NCBI RefSeq assembly: GCF_007489285.1 | Contig: NZ_VLIY01000015.1 | Coordinates: 62,001 to 126,000 of the forward strand | DNA from: Skermania sp. ID1734 | Lineage (GTDB): Bacteria > Actinomycetota > Actinomycetes > Mycobacteriales > Mycobacteriaceae | Length of the DNA stretch: 64,000 bases | Reading direction: 5' to 3' | Shown here: piece after piece, positions 22,290 to 31,094 of the stretch | Position numbering within the stretch: the first letter of the stretch is position 1 | Layout of the letters: every line of letters begins with the position of its first letter | Position numbers and translations under genes: made by a program | Notes under the pieces: generated by a model | What the model was told of the DNA's origin: nothing | Databases searched by the model: none | Seen by the model: only the letters and a program-made list of their open reading frames with translations

Positions 22290-23642
22290 TTACCCCAGCG
22301 CCGCCTTCTCCAATTCCGCCAACGCATCCTGCGCGTATACGGCCAACTTCTGCAGGTGCGGGATGGTGTCGCGGCAGCCGACCAGACCCAGGACCACCTT
22401 GTCGGTGTAGCCGACCAAGGTCACGTTCAGACCGTAGCCATCGCACAGGAAAGACACCGGCACAATGAGTTCCAGCTGTGCCCCATTGAGATACAGCGGT
22501 TGTTTGGACAGCACCACGTTGGACACTGTGAAGTTGAACAGCGGCGGCATGCGGGTAAGGGCGCCGGTGCGCTGCCCGACCGCCAGCGGCAGCAAACCCA
22601 GCAGTGTGTGGTGCTGAAGCGCGTTCGGTGACATGGCAAGTAATTCCTTCTTACCGCGCGACGTTACCGCGTTGATCATGGCCAGCCGCATCAGCACGTC
22701 GGTCTCGTCAGTGCCCAGTGGGCACACGAATCCCGTTGCGGCGTTGAGCGTGTCCTCGTCGCGCTCGAAGCCGACCGGTACCGACGCGGTGAGGCTCTGC
22801 TCGGGCAGCGCGTCCTGCTCGATGAGGTAGCGGCGCACCGCCGCGCCGCAGATCGCGAGCGTCACGTCGTTGACGGTCGTCGCGGTCGCGCGGGCGATGG
22901 CACGCAGCCGGGGCAACTCCAGCACCGCGACCGCGAGACGGCGCTGCTGGGTCAGCGCGGTATTGAAGGGTGCGCGTGGGGTGTGCAACGCCGAACGCAC
23001 CGAACTGTTTGCGCCGCGGGCCATTCCGACGAGTCGCTGGGCGAGTTCACCGGCAGCCAGCGTGCCGTTGGCGACCCGTTGCAGCAACGCAGTGGTCTGC
23101 GCGTCGATCAGACCGGTCTCCGGGTTTTCGGGTTCGTCACGCGAATCGTCGGGCGCGATGTATTCCGTGGGGCTCGTGCTCAACCATTTCTTGATCGTGT
23201 TGACCGCGCCGAGCCCGTCGACCGCGCAGTGATGGGCCTTGAAGTACATCGCGAAGCGATTTCCGGAGAGCCCTTCGATGATGTGTGCCTCCCACAGCGG
23301 CCTGCTCATGTCCAGCGGATTGGAGTGCAGCCGCGCCACCAGAGTGCCCAGATCCCGGTCCGAACCTGGCCGGGGCAGCGCGAGCAGACGCACGTGATAG
23401 TCCGGATCGGGTTGCACTGGCTGCCACGCCGGCGCGACGGGTCCCAGCACGCCGCCGGCGACGACGCTGTCGAAGGGAAACGGCAGAAACGACAACTGGG
23501 AAAAGGTGTGGTGCAGTTCGCGAACGAAGTTATCGTCGGCGTTGTCCGGCAAAGTGAACGTCAGTAGCGCGCCGATGTGCATCGGGGTGCGCTGCGACTC
23601 CATCCGCAGGAACATCGTGTCGACCGGGCTGAGCAATTTCAT
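22290..23642 (-). CDS. Wax ester synthase/diacylglycerol acyltransferase (WS/DGAT)
   Basis: Esterifies acyl-CoA to diacylglycerol or fatty alcohols, making storage triacylglycerol or wax esters. Product 450 residues from ATG 23642, preceded by GGAGG. The catalytic HHxxxDG motif is HHCAVDG (His137, His138, Asp142). The N-terminal [13 protein letters not shown] and the late [15 protein letters not shown] stretch are typical of the family. Convergent with meaB. It stands apart from other lipid genes here. Confidence 0.93.
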   Translation of the reverse strand: MKLLSPVDTMFLRMESQRTPMHIGALLTFTLPDNADDNFVRELHHTFSQLSFLPFPFDSVVAGGVLGPVAPAWQPVQPDPDYHVRLLALPRPGSDRDLGTLVARLHSNPLDMSRPLWEAHIIEGLSGNRFAMYFKAHHCAVDGLGAVNTIKKWLSTSPTEYIAPDDSRDEPENPETGLIDAQTTALLQRVANGTLAAGELAQRLVGMARGANSSVRSALHTPRAPFNTALTQQRRLAVAVLELPRLRAIARATATTVNDVTLAICGAAVRRYLIEQDALPEQSLTASVPVGFERDEDTLNAATGFVCPLGTDETDVLMRLAMINAVTSRGKKELLAMSPNALQHHTLLGLLPLAVGQRTGALTRMPPLFNFTVSNVVLSKQPLYLNGAQLELIVPVSFLCDGYGLNVTLVGYTDKVVLGLVGCRDTIPHLQKLAVYAQDALAELEKAALG

Positions 23643-23681
23643 CCTCGACCTCCAATGTGTGCCGGATTGATTAGACCGCAG

Positions 23682-24584
23682 TCAGCTGGCGTTGGGTAAC
23701 CGGATGGGCAGTAACCGTTGTGGATTGTCCCAACACACCGCGCGCAGCCAGTCGTCACCGAGGTCCAGGCGGCGCAGCGCCTCGAGCGCGTGCGCGTACG
23801 GGTAGGGAATGTTGGGGAAATCGCTGCCGAAGAGAATTCGGTCGCCGATGTCACGCAGTCGCGGTACGAGGTCGCGCGGGAACGGTTGTGTCGCCTCGGA
23901 GAAATCGGTGAACGACATGGTGGTATCCAGATAGACACCCGCGAATTCCGTAGCCAAGTCGATGAATTCGCGGTATTCGGGAGTGCCCATGTGGGCCACG
24001 ATCAGCCGGAGCTGCGGGTGTCGTGCCAGCACGGTCGCCACCGGCCCGGGACCGGTGAACCTGCCCGGCGTCGGACCGGAGCCGCAATGGATCACGGTCG
24101 GCACCGAGGCATCGGCTAGCAGCCCCCATACCTTGTCCAGGTGGGGATCATCCGGCGGATAGTCGCCGACCTGGATGTGCGCCTTGAAGATCACCGCGCC
24201 CGCGTCCAGCGCGTCCGTCACGTAGTCGACGGCGGTCGGCTCCGGGTAGAACGTCGCGGTGGGTAGGCAATCCGGTGTCCGCGCGGCAAAGTCGCGCGCC
24301 CAGGCGTTCAGCCACGCGGCCATGTCCGGCTTGTGCGGGTAGACGAGGGAGCTGAATGCGACAACACCGAACTCCCGCAGCTGCGCCACGCGCGCAGCCT
24401 CGTCGGCGCGGTACCGAATGGGCCACTCGCGTCCGATCAACGGTCCGGCCGAGTCGAAATAGGCCCATACCTTCCGCATGACCCGGTCGGGCATGAAGTG
24501 GGTGTGTACGTCGACGATGCCAGGCAGGGACGCGTCGGCGAGCAGGGAACTTACGGACCCTGCGTCGTCACTGACTGCGCTCAT
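23682..24584 (-). CDS. Amidohydrolase (amidohydrolase-2 family)
   Basis: TIM-barrel metal-dependent hydrolase or decarboxylase of 300 residues. Metal-ligand motifs are visible in order: DVHTHF (His27, His29), VIHCGSG, VAHMG and GSDFPN. ATG 24584 has a near-perfect AGGAGG five bases upstream. That ribosome site is one of three copies in the 70-bp tandem repeat. The substrate is not known. The gene follows a nucleoside hydrolase and a coupled mini-ORF on the same strand, suggesting a small catabolic operon. Confidence 0.88.
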   Translation of the reverse strand: MSAVSDDAGSVSSLLADASLPGIVDVHTHFMPDRVMRKVWAYFDSAGPLIGREWPIRYRADEAARVAQLREFGVVAFSSLVYPHKPDMAAWLNAWARDFAARTPDCLPTATFYPEPTAVDYVTDALDAGAVIFKAHIQVGDYPPDDPHLDKVWGLLADASVPTVIHCGSGPTPGRFTGPGPVATVLARHPQLRLIVAHMGTPEYREFIDLATEFAGVYLDTTMSFTDFSEATQPFPRDLVPRLRDIGDRILFGSDFPNIPYPYAHALEALRRLDLGDDWLRAVCWDNPQRLLPIRLPNAS

Positions 24585-24724
24585 CGTCGCCTCCTGTGTC
24601 TTTGCGGGGCACCCGCACCCGGTCGGCGCCGATGAGCGCACGATTCTGGCTCATCGTCACCTCCTGTGTTTTTGCGGGACACCCGCACCCGGTCGGCGCC
24701 GATGAGCGCACGATTCTGGCTCAT
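24581..24724 (-). CDS. Repeat-encoded 47-residue mini-ORF coupled at both ends
   Basis: It reads MSQNRALIGADRVRV and continues to an Arg-rich end (RHRRRR). Its ATG (24722-24724) overlaps the nucleoside hydrolase stop as ATGA. Its own stop (24581-24583) overlaps the amidohydrolase start as ATGA. It has a good ribosome site. It consists wholly of two 70-bp repeat units, so it may be a translational bridge and not a functional peptide. A shorter 27-residue frame starts at the middle copy. Confidence 0.4.
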   Translation of the reverse strand: MSQNRALIGADRVRVSRKNTGGDDEPESCAHRRRPGAGAPQRHRRRR

Positions 24725-24762
24725 CGTCGCCTCCTGTGTTTGTGCGGGACACCCGCACCCGG
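24581..24762 (-). repeat. 70-bp tandem repeat, 2.6 copies, each with an AGGAGG-ATG module
   Basis: Copies start at 24581, 24651 and 24721; the third is truncated near 24762. The two full copies differ at only a few bases. On the minus strand every unit ends with CACAGGAGG, five bases, then ATGAG. Copy 3 supplies the nucleoside hydrolase stop, and copy 1 supplies the amidohydrolase start. Confidence 0.92.
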
Positions 24763-25785
24763 GTAGAGGCGTCCCGCGAACGCTCCTACCCGTTCTATCA
24801 ACATCTCGAAGAAGGCCGCTGGATCGGTCCGGCACGCGATCTCGGCGTTGGGGCGGCGCCCCCACATCCCCGCCCAATCCGCGACAGTCATCCCGCGGGT
24901 GAGTGTGCCCGCGAGCTCGACATCCACGGTCGCCGGCCGTGTCTGCACCAACCCTGGGTCCAGCGCGACCGCCGCGGCGAACGGATCGTGCATGTGCGCG
25001 ATAAATCCTTGCTGGTGATCCCGATGAAACTCCATGTAGAACCGCACCGCGTCGCTGAAGTGCCGCACGACGGGGTTGCTTGCTTGCGATCGGACGGTCG
25101 AGGCGTCGGTCTCGGCTATCGCCTCCTCGGGCGCGCTGCCGGCGCGCTGGGCGAGTCGTCGCACATGGTCGGGTGTCATGGCGATGGTTTCAGTGAGATC
25201 CAGCGCGCACACGATCGGACGCCGATCGGCCGCGCCGAAGGCGTCGAATACCACCTTGGCCGCCTCGGGGTCCACCGAGATGTTCCACTCGGTAGTAGGC
25301 GTGGTGTTGCCCGCGTAATTGAAGGCGCCGCCCATGATCACGAGACGCCGTAGCAGGGATGGCAGTTCCGGCTCGGCGCGGACGGCCAGTGCCAGGTTGG
25401 TCAGCGGGCCCGTCACCAATCCCACAGCGACACCGGCGTTTTCGCGCGCGAGATCGACCCACAGTTGCGCCGCCGAGCGGGACGAGACCGTTCGGTCAGA
25501 CCTGGGCAGCACGGCATGGCCGATGCCCTGCGGTCCGTGCGTATCCTCTGTCGTGCGCAGCGGAATCACGAGCGGGACCGGTGAACCGACCGCTACCTCG
25601 ATGTCCGGCGAGCGGCACAGATCCAGCCACGCGAGGTTGTTGGCGGCGACTTGCTGCGCGGGAACGTTCCCGGCGGTGCTGGCGATGCCGAGTATTTCCG
25701 CCTCCGCGTTGGCGAGCAGGAACAACAGCGCGAGCGAGTCGTCGATTCCGGTGTCGACGTCCACGATCAGCTTGGTTGTATCCAC
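24721..25785 (-). CDS. Inosine/uridine-preferring nucleoside hydrolase family protein
   Basis: Hydrolyses the N-glycosidic bond of ribonucleosides for salvage. The calcium-binding N-terminal motif is VDVDTGIDDSLALLF (DxDxxxDD). GTG 25785 (VDTTKLIVDVDTG) places it at the usual position; an upstream GTG at 25845 would add 20 residues of unlikely sequence. Also present are VGLVTGPLTNLALA, MGGAF and the NISVDPEAA motif. The last 12 or so residues (GAGVPHKHRRRR) are encoded by the tandem repeat and look like a replaced C terminus. Confidence 0.9.
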   Translation of the reverse strand: MDTTKLIVDVDTGIDDSLALLFLLANAEAEILGIASTAGNVPAQQVAANNLAWLDLCRSPDIEVAVGSPVPLVIPLRTTEDTHGPQGIGHAVLPRSDRTVSSRSAAQLWVDLARENAGVAVGLVTGPLTNLALAVRAEPELPSLLRRLVIMGGAFNYAGNTTPTTEWNISVDPEAAKVVFDAFGAADRRPIVCALDLTETIAMTPDHVRRLAQRAGSAPEEAIAETDASTVRSQASNPVVRHFSDAVRFYMEFHRDHQQGFIAHMHDPFAAAVALDPGLVQTRPATVDVELAGTLTRGMTVADWAGMWGRRPNAEIACRTDPAAFFEMLIERVGAFAGRLYPGAGVPHKHRRRR

Positions 25786-25899
25786 GCTGTTCCATGCTGC
25801 CAGGCGCGCGATGGTTTGAAATAACGGTTCGGCGCCCGCCTTCACGCCGTGCGTAAATGAGCCATTGACAACTGGCGCATAGCTGATTGATCCTTAACT

Positions 25900-26850
25900 A
25901 TGGGTATCAACGGGTCAACGACGACCACCGCAACCTTCGACTTCGACGCCATGCTCGCCAAGATCAAGGCCCGCCAGTGGGCGCTCGCGGACATCGACTG
26001 GGAGGGCCCGGGGGCAGAGACGATTTCGCCAGACCTGCACCGGCGTCTCGCGCCGTTCATGGCGGATCTGATGTGGATCGAAAACGTCGGCGCCCGCGGG
26101 TTCGCCGCGATGGCCCGCAAGGCGCCGACAGAGACCCTGGCCGAGATCTACCGCCACTTCCATGCCGAAGAACAGAAACACGCGAACGCCGAACTCGCCT
26201 TGATGCGGCGGTGGGGGATGCTCGACGGCGACACGATCCCGGAACCGAACGTCAACGTGAAGCTGGTTATCGAGTTCCTCGACAGATACGCCGACGGCAT
26301 GTCGTTGTCGTTCTTGGGCACGGTGATTCCGATGCTGGAGGTGGCGCTCGACGGCGCGCTCATCAAGTTTGTCACCGACGAGATCGCCGATCCGGTAGCC
26401 CAAGAGGTCTTCCGGCGCATCAATGCCGACGAATCACGCCATCTGGCAACGGATTATGCCGTCATGGACTTGCTGGGCCACGCTCAGGCCCGTCGCTTGA
26501 TGATCGATTTCGTCGGTGGCTGGCTCAAGCCGTCGCTGCTGATCGGCGTCCTCAGTTACGTGCCGCTACTGAATCGGATGCGCGACAACATCGTTGCGAT
26601 GGGTGTCGACGAGGAAAAGCTGTACGCGGCAATGCGCCGCTATAAGGCGGTCGGTGAGCGCAGCAGATACGCGCGCCGACTGCCGATGTATCAGGTAGTC
26701 AAGGCGCATGCCGGCATGGTGATCAACCGGCGCCATCCCTATCACCTGGTTGCCGACGCGCTGGTGAAGGCGACGGCGCTGGTACCGGACGCGATCCTGC
26801 CGCCGCAACCGAGTTGGGCCAGGGAACTCACCTACAAGGCCGTGTCGTGA
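25900..26850 (+). CDS. Diiron ferritin-like protein
   Basis: A 316-residue protein with the four-helix carboxylate-bridged diiron pattern: Glu in MWIENVG, ExxH in EEQKH, Glu in MLEVAL and ExxH in DESRH, all within about residues 58-190. The C-terminal 120 residues are helical and basic. Such proteins often accompany flavin monooxygenases. Here the following gene is a monooxygenase fragment coupled by a GTGA overlap. An oxygenase or oxidase role is likely but the substrate is unknown. It is divergent from the nucleoside hydrolase. Confidence 0.8.
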   Translation: MGINGSTTTTATFDFDAMLAKIKARQWALADIDWEGPGAETISPDLHRRLAPFMADLMWIENVGARGFAAMARKAPTETLAEIYRHFHAEEQKHANAELALMRRWGMLDGDTIPEPNVNVKLVIEFLDRYADGMSLSFLGTVIPMLEVALDGALIKFVTDEIADPVAQEVFRRINADESRHLATDYAVMDLLGHAQARRLMIDFVGGWLKPSLLIGVLSYVPLLNRMRDNIVAMGVDEEKLYAAMRRYKAVGERSRYARRLPMYQVVKAHAGMVINRRHPYHLVADALVKATALVPDAILPPQPSWARELTYKAVS

Positions 26851-27368
26851 GCGATACCCACGTGCCCGGACTCGCAACGTTCGCCGGCGATATCGTCACG
26901 ACCACCGACTACGACTTCACCGGTAAACGAGTTGCCGTCATCGCTTCCGGCAGCAATGCGGCGCAATTGCTTCCGGTACTGGTCAGGCGGGCTGCCGAGG
27001 TGAAGGTGTTCCAGGAGACGCCCGGTTGGGTGCTCCCGCGCGTCGGCGGTGTCGCGAGACGACTACCGCGCTGGATGCCGGCGACCGAGGTGATCGGAAG
27101 AGTGCACCTGCGCGCCAAAGTGCACGACCCGTGGCTGCGCAGACAGCTGACTCCCGATCCCCGTGCTCGCAGCGCGCCGCTGCAGTTCAGCAACGACTAC
27201 TACGCGGCGCTGCAACGCGACAATTGCAAGCTCATCAGTTGGCCCATCGCCACCGTCACCGCGCGGGGGATCCGGACGGTGGAAGGTATTGAGCATCAAT
27301 GTGATTGCATTGTGTTCGCGGACCGCGCAGCCGCTGTTCAACGACGGCATTCCCGACCGCTACGCTGA
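26847..27368 (+). pseudogene. Flavin-containing (Baeyer-Villiger type) monooxygenase fragment
   Basis: A 173-residue product matching only the middle of an FMO/BVMO. The VPGLATFAGDIVTTTDYDFTG segment (start VPGLATFAGD), the NADPH-binding VAVIASGSNAAQLLPVL (normally GxGxxA, here degenerate), FQETPGWVLPR and LQFSNDYYAALQR are recognisable. The N-terminal FAD domain and the C-terminal third are absent, and the end (RAAAVQRRHSRPLR) looks like a frameshifted tail. GTG 26847 overlaps the diiron gene stop, so the fragment may still be translated. Confidence 0.75.
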
Positions 27369-27399
27369 ACAAAAGCAGGGCAGCGGAAGGGGGCGTCGA

Positions 27400-28164
27400 G
27401 TGGAGTATCGCATCGACGATCTCGCGCGCGCCGCCGGAACGACAACCCGCAACGTTCGCGCCTACCAGGAGCGCGGTCTGCTGCCGCCCCCGATCCGGCG
27501 CGACGGTCGCGCGGCTATTTACGACGACACCCACCGGGAGCGACTGAAGATCATCGACGCGTTGCTGCAGCGAGGCTTTACGACAGCCCACATCGCCGAT
27601 TTCATCACCAGCTGGGAAACCGGGAAGGACCTCACCGAAGTCCTCGGGCTGCAGCATGCGGTGATGGCCAGTTTCTCCGGTAACGAAACGCTCGAGGTGC
27701 CGATACCCCTTGTCGAGCAGTTCCTCGGCACCGAGCAGTCCGGGATGATCGAGCGTTTGGAGAAGCTAGGACTCGCCGAAGTACACGGTGAGACAGTGGT
27801 TTTCACTGATCAGCAGCTGGTCGAAACGTTCGTGGAACTGAATTCCTATGGCTATGACTTGCCGTCCGTCGTGAGCATCTACGAAGCACTCGCCGACCGC
27901 GTGGACAGCCTTGCGCGGCTGTTGATCCGGGCCGCGGAACGCCACATCGTCGATCGCCACGGCAAGGGCTGGCTGCCGCAATCCAACACCGAGATCGCAG
28001 AGACAGCCGCGATGCTCACCCAGTGGCGGGAACTCGGCGTTCGGGCGGTGCATTCGGTGCTGGCTCGTGCCCTCGATGAGAACCTGCAGAGCGAACTGGG
28101 CGCTTACTTGGCCGCGGCAGCGGGTGAATCCACGGAAGCCGACACTCACCACGACCAGGTGTGA
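27400..28164 (+). CDS. MerR-family transcriptional regulator
   Basis: A 254-residue regulator from GTG 27400, with a GGAAGGGGG purine run upstream. The N-terminal winged HTH is clear (YRIDDLARAAGTTTRNVRAY, RGLLPPPIRRDG). It is followed by a coiled dimerisation helix and a longer C-terminal domain of about 150 residues that could sense a ligand. It lies 31 bp after the monooxygenase fragment and may regulate that unit. The 3' end overlaps the convergent GCS2 gene by 19 bp. Confidence 0.87.
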   Translation: MEYRIDDLARAAGTTTRNVRAYQERGLLPPPIRRDGRAAIYDDTHRERLKIIDALLQRGFTTAHIADFITSWETGKDLTEVLGLQHAVMASFSGNETLEVPIPLVEQFLGTEQSGMIERLEKLGLAEVHGETVVFTDQQLVETFVELNSYGYDLPSVVSIYEALADRVDSLARLLIRAAERHIVDRHGKGWLPQSNTEIAETAAMLTQWRELGVRAVHSVLARALDENLQSELGAYLAAAAGESTEADTHHDQV

Positions 28165-29642
28165 ACCGGCTGGCCCTCGTGCATATGGATCAGGTAGTCG
28201 GCGAGCATCCCGGCCAGTGCCTGCTCCCGGCTGTCACCAGCGCGCTCGCGCGCTACGACCGCCTCGCGCTGCCAGGTGGAGCCGGATTGCCGGTTCAGGC
28301 AGCGGCCCTCGATGACTCCTAGATAGCGGTCCCGCGCCTCGGCGCTGACGCCATAGGCTTCCAATCCGGCGTGCGCCATCGGTAGCAACCGCCGCAATAC
28401 CAACTCCTGCGGGCTCACCCACCCGACTTCGGGCCAGTACAACCGGGATTCAAAGCCGCTGCGGGCCGCGGAGTGCAGATTCTCTTCCGCGGCGTCGAAC
28501 GACATCTGCGTCCACAGCGGGCGGTCCGCCTCCGCCAACGATTTCAATGCCCCGTAGTAGAACGCGGCGTCGGCCAGCGTGTCGACGATCGACGGGCCGG
28601 TGGCGAGGACTCGATTCTCGAGCCGCAAATGGTAACGGCCACCGGCGATGTCGTAGATAGGTCGGTTCCACCGGTATACCGTCCCGTTGTGCAGCTTCAA
28701 CTCGGCCAGCGCCGGTGCCTCGCCGCGGGCGAGCATGGCCATCGGATCCTCGTCGGTGCAGACCGGCAGCAGGGCGGGGAAGTAGCGCGAATTCTCTTCG
28801 AAGAGATCGAAAATCGAGGTGATCCAGCGCTCGCCGAACCACACCCGCGGGCGTACGCCCTGGTTCTGCAGCTCCGGTGGTCGAGTGTCGGTGGCCTGCT
28901 CGAACACCGGTATCCGGGTTTCGTGCCACAGGGCGCGGCCGGCGAAGAAGGGGGAGTTGGCGGCGAGCGCGACCTGGACGCCGGCCAGTACCTGGGCCGC
29001 ATTCCAGTAGGTGGCAAAGCATTCCGGCGCGACCTGCAGATGTAGCTGCACCGACGTGCAGGCAGCTTCGGCGAGAATGGTGTCATAAATCGCGGAGAGT
29101 TCTTCGGGGGCTTCGTGTCCGGGTAGTCGCACGCCGGAAATATTGAGTTCGATGTCTTCGCCGCGGGCGGCGAAAATCTGTTGGTTGAGCAGGTCGTAGC
29201 GTGGGTTGGCGGAAATCCAGCGGTGTTCGAAGTGCTTCTCACGCAACGTCGGAAGCATGCCGATCATCGCCAGTCGTGACCCCACCGAGCGCGCCCGCGC
29301 ATCCGCGGAGTCCAGCGACCGGCGCAAGTCGGCTTCGAGAGCGCGAATATTGTTGTTCCGCAAAGGCCGTGGTGCGACGTTGATCTCGATATTGAACTGG
29401 CCAAGCTCGGTCTGAAAATCCGGGTCGGCGATCGCGTCGAGCACCGCGGCGTTCGCCATCGCCGGCTGCATATCGTTGTCGATGATGTTGAGTTCGATCT
29501 CCATCCCGATCTTGGGTTCGGCCACTTCGAAGTGGCCGTCGGAGAGCATGATCGCAAGCGCATCGAGGCATTCGTGCACTTTGGATCGGAACCGCTGCCG
29601 GTCCTGCCGGGTGAACTTACGCAGTTCGACGTCGTCGCCCAT
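28146..29642 (-). CDS. Glutamate-cysteine ligase family 2 (GCS2) protein
   Basis: ATP-dependent carboxylate-amine ligase fold, 498 residues from ATG 29642. Motifs: EPKIGMEIELNIID (metal/glutamate site), QFNIEINVAPRPL, and a late RLENRVLATGPS. It is longer than YbdK (about 370) and distinct from the mycobacterial GshA/EgtA that lies in ergothioneine clusters. The actual substrates are therefore uncertain; a gamma-glutamyl ligase role is the family expectation. It is convergent with the MerR gene. Confidence 0.82.
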   Translation of the reverse strand: MGDDVELRKFTRQDRQRFRSKVHECLDALAIMLSDGHFEVAEPKIGMEIELNIIDNDMQPAMANAAVLDAIADPDFQTELGQFNIEINVAPRPLRNNNIRALEADLRRSLDSADARARSVGSRLAMIGMLPTLREKHFEHRWISANPRYDLLNQQIFAARGEDIELNISGVRLPGHEAPEELSAIYDTILAEAACTSVQLHLQVAPECFATYWNAAQVLAGVQVALAANSPFFAGRALWHETRIPVFEQATDTRPPELQNQGVRPRVWFGERWITSIFDLFEENSRYFPALLPVCTDEDPMAMLARGEAPALAELKLHNGTVYRWNRPIYDIAGGRYHLRLENRVLATGPSIVDTLADAAFYYGALKSLAEADRPLWTQMSFDAAEENLHSAARSGFESRLYWPEVGWVSPQELVLRRLLPMAHAGLEAYGVSAEARDRYLGVIEGRCLNRQSGSTWQREAVVARERAGDSREQALAGMLADYLIHMHEGQPVHTWSW

Positions 29643-29672
29643 ACCGCCGAACGTACCCAGTCCGGGCAATCG

Positions 29673-31094
29673 TTACCAGGCGGACGGCTGATAGTCCTTG
29701 AGGAAGCAGCCGTACAGGTCGACGCCGCTCTCGCCTTGAACGATCGGGTCGTAGACCCGGGCGGCGCCGTCCACCAGGTCGAGCGGTGCGTGGAAGCCCT
29801 CTTCGGCCAGCCTGATCTTGGTGGGATGCGGCCGCTCATCGGTGATCCAACCGGTATCCACGGCAGTCATGAGAATGCGGTCGGTGTCGAACATCTCCGC
29901 GGCGCTGGTGCGGGTGAGCATGTTCAGCGCTGCTTTGGCCATGTTGGTGTGCGGATGGCCGGGGCCCTTGTAGCCGCGCCCGAACTGGCCTTCCATCGCC
30001 GACACGTTCACCACGTACTTGCGGTTCGCCGCGGCCGCGGCGAGTGCCGGGCGCAGCCGTGAGACGAGGATGAACGGCGCGACGGAATTGCACAGCTGTA
30101 CCTCGAGCAGTTCGACGGGGTCGACGGCCCCGACGGTCTGTACCCAGCTGTTGGTATCGGCCAGGTCCGGTACCAGGCCGCCGGCGTCGATCGCGATTCC
30201 CGCCGAAATGCGTTGTGGTGCGGCAGAGCCGGCCACGAGCGCGAGTTCGCTCACGTGCGCGGCCACGGAGTCGGGCAGGGTCGAAGCGAGCGCGGGATGG
30301 CGCTGCATGGTCTTGCCGAATGTGGTGATGGCAGCGGGCATCCCTATTGGCAGTGGCGCATTCTCGGCGGCGACCAGCGCGGCGTAGGAGTCGGGCGGGC
30401 GCCGCACGGTTTGGGCGGCATTGTTGATAAGAACGTCCAACGGGCCTTGCGCCGCAACAGAATCGGCGAGGGCGACCACCTGCGCGGGGTCACGCAGGTC
30501 GATGCCGACGATATGCAAGCGGTGCAGCCAATCGTTGCTGTCGGGCATCGAGGCGAATCGGCGCGCCGCGTCGTGCGGAAAGCGCGTGGTGATGGTGGTT
30601 TCTGCGCCGTCGCGCAGCAGTCGCAGCGCGATGTACATGCCGATCTTCGCCCGACCACCGGTCAGCAGCGCGCGCCGGCCCGCCAGGTCGGTGCGGGCGT
30701 CGCGTTTGGCATGGCTCATCGCCGCGCAGTCCGGGCAGAGCTGGTGGTAGAAGGCGTCGACGTGGGTGTAGCGCTTCTTGCAGATGTAGCAGGGGCGGGG
30801 CCGGATCAGCGTTCCCGCGCTGGCTCCGGTCGCCGTGGAGCTCAGCGGGATTCCGTTGGTCTCATCGTCGATGCGATCAGGCGAACCGGTAGCAGTGGCG
30901 GCGATGACCGCGCTGTCGGCGGCAGATACCGCGTTGCGCGCGGCGGCGCGACGGCTGCGCTTAAGCCTTTTGAACATATGGCCGACCGCGCGCTGCACCG
31001 TGACCGAGTCAGGGTGGTCGGAGTCGAGTTCGCCCGCTGCTGCGAGTACCCGAAGACACGTCGCCAAGTCGTCGGGATCAAGACGTGCGGTCAC
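29673..31094 (-). CDS. SDR oxidoreductase with an N-terminal zinc ribbon
   Basis: A 473-residue protein from GTG 31094. The first 100 residues are helical and basic. A zinc ribbon follows (Cys102, Cys105, Cys120, Cys123), then a Rossmann SDR domain with TGGRAKIG (145-152) and NNAA (224-227). The active-site region has Ser365 and Lys387, but the residue four before the lysine is Thr383 instead of Tyr (context HPHTNMAK). A conventional YxxxK dehydrogenase reaction is therefore doubtful. Its start overlaps the thioesterase stop (GTGA), so the two are coupled. Confidence 0.85.
   Translation of the reverse strand: MTARLDPDDLATCLRVLAAAGELDSDHPDSVTVQRAVGHMFKRLKRSRRAAARNAVSAADSAVIAATATGSPDRIDDETNGIPLSSTATGASAGTLIRPRPCYICKKRYTHVDAFYHQLCPDCAAMSHAKRDARTDLAGRRALLTGGRAKIGMYIALRLLRDGAETTITTRFPHDAARRFASMPDSNDWLHRLHIVGIDLRDPAQVVALADSVAAQGPLDVLINNAAQTVRRPPDSYAALVAAENAPLPIGMPAAITTFGKTMQRHPALASTLPDSVAAHVSELALVAGSAAPQRISAGIAIDAGGLVPDLADTNSWVQTVGAVDPVELLEVQLCNSVAPFILVSRLRPALAAAAANRKYVVNVSAMEGQFGRGYKGPGHPHTNMAKAALNMLTRTSAAEMFDTDRILMTAVDTGWITDERPHPTKIRLAEEGFHAPLDLVDGAARVYDPIVQGESGVDLYGCFLKDYQPSAW

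Noticed and set aside
24581-24762. CRISPR array
   Set aside because: The repeat units are directly abutting 70-mers with no unique spacers; it is a tandem duplication.
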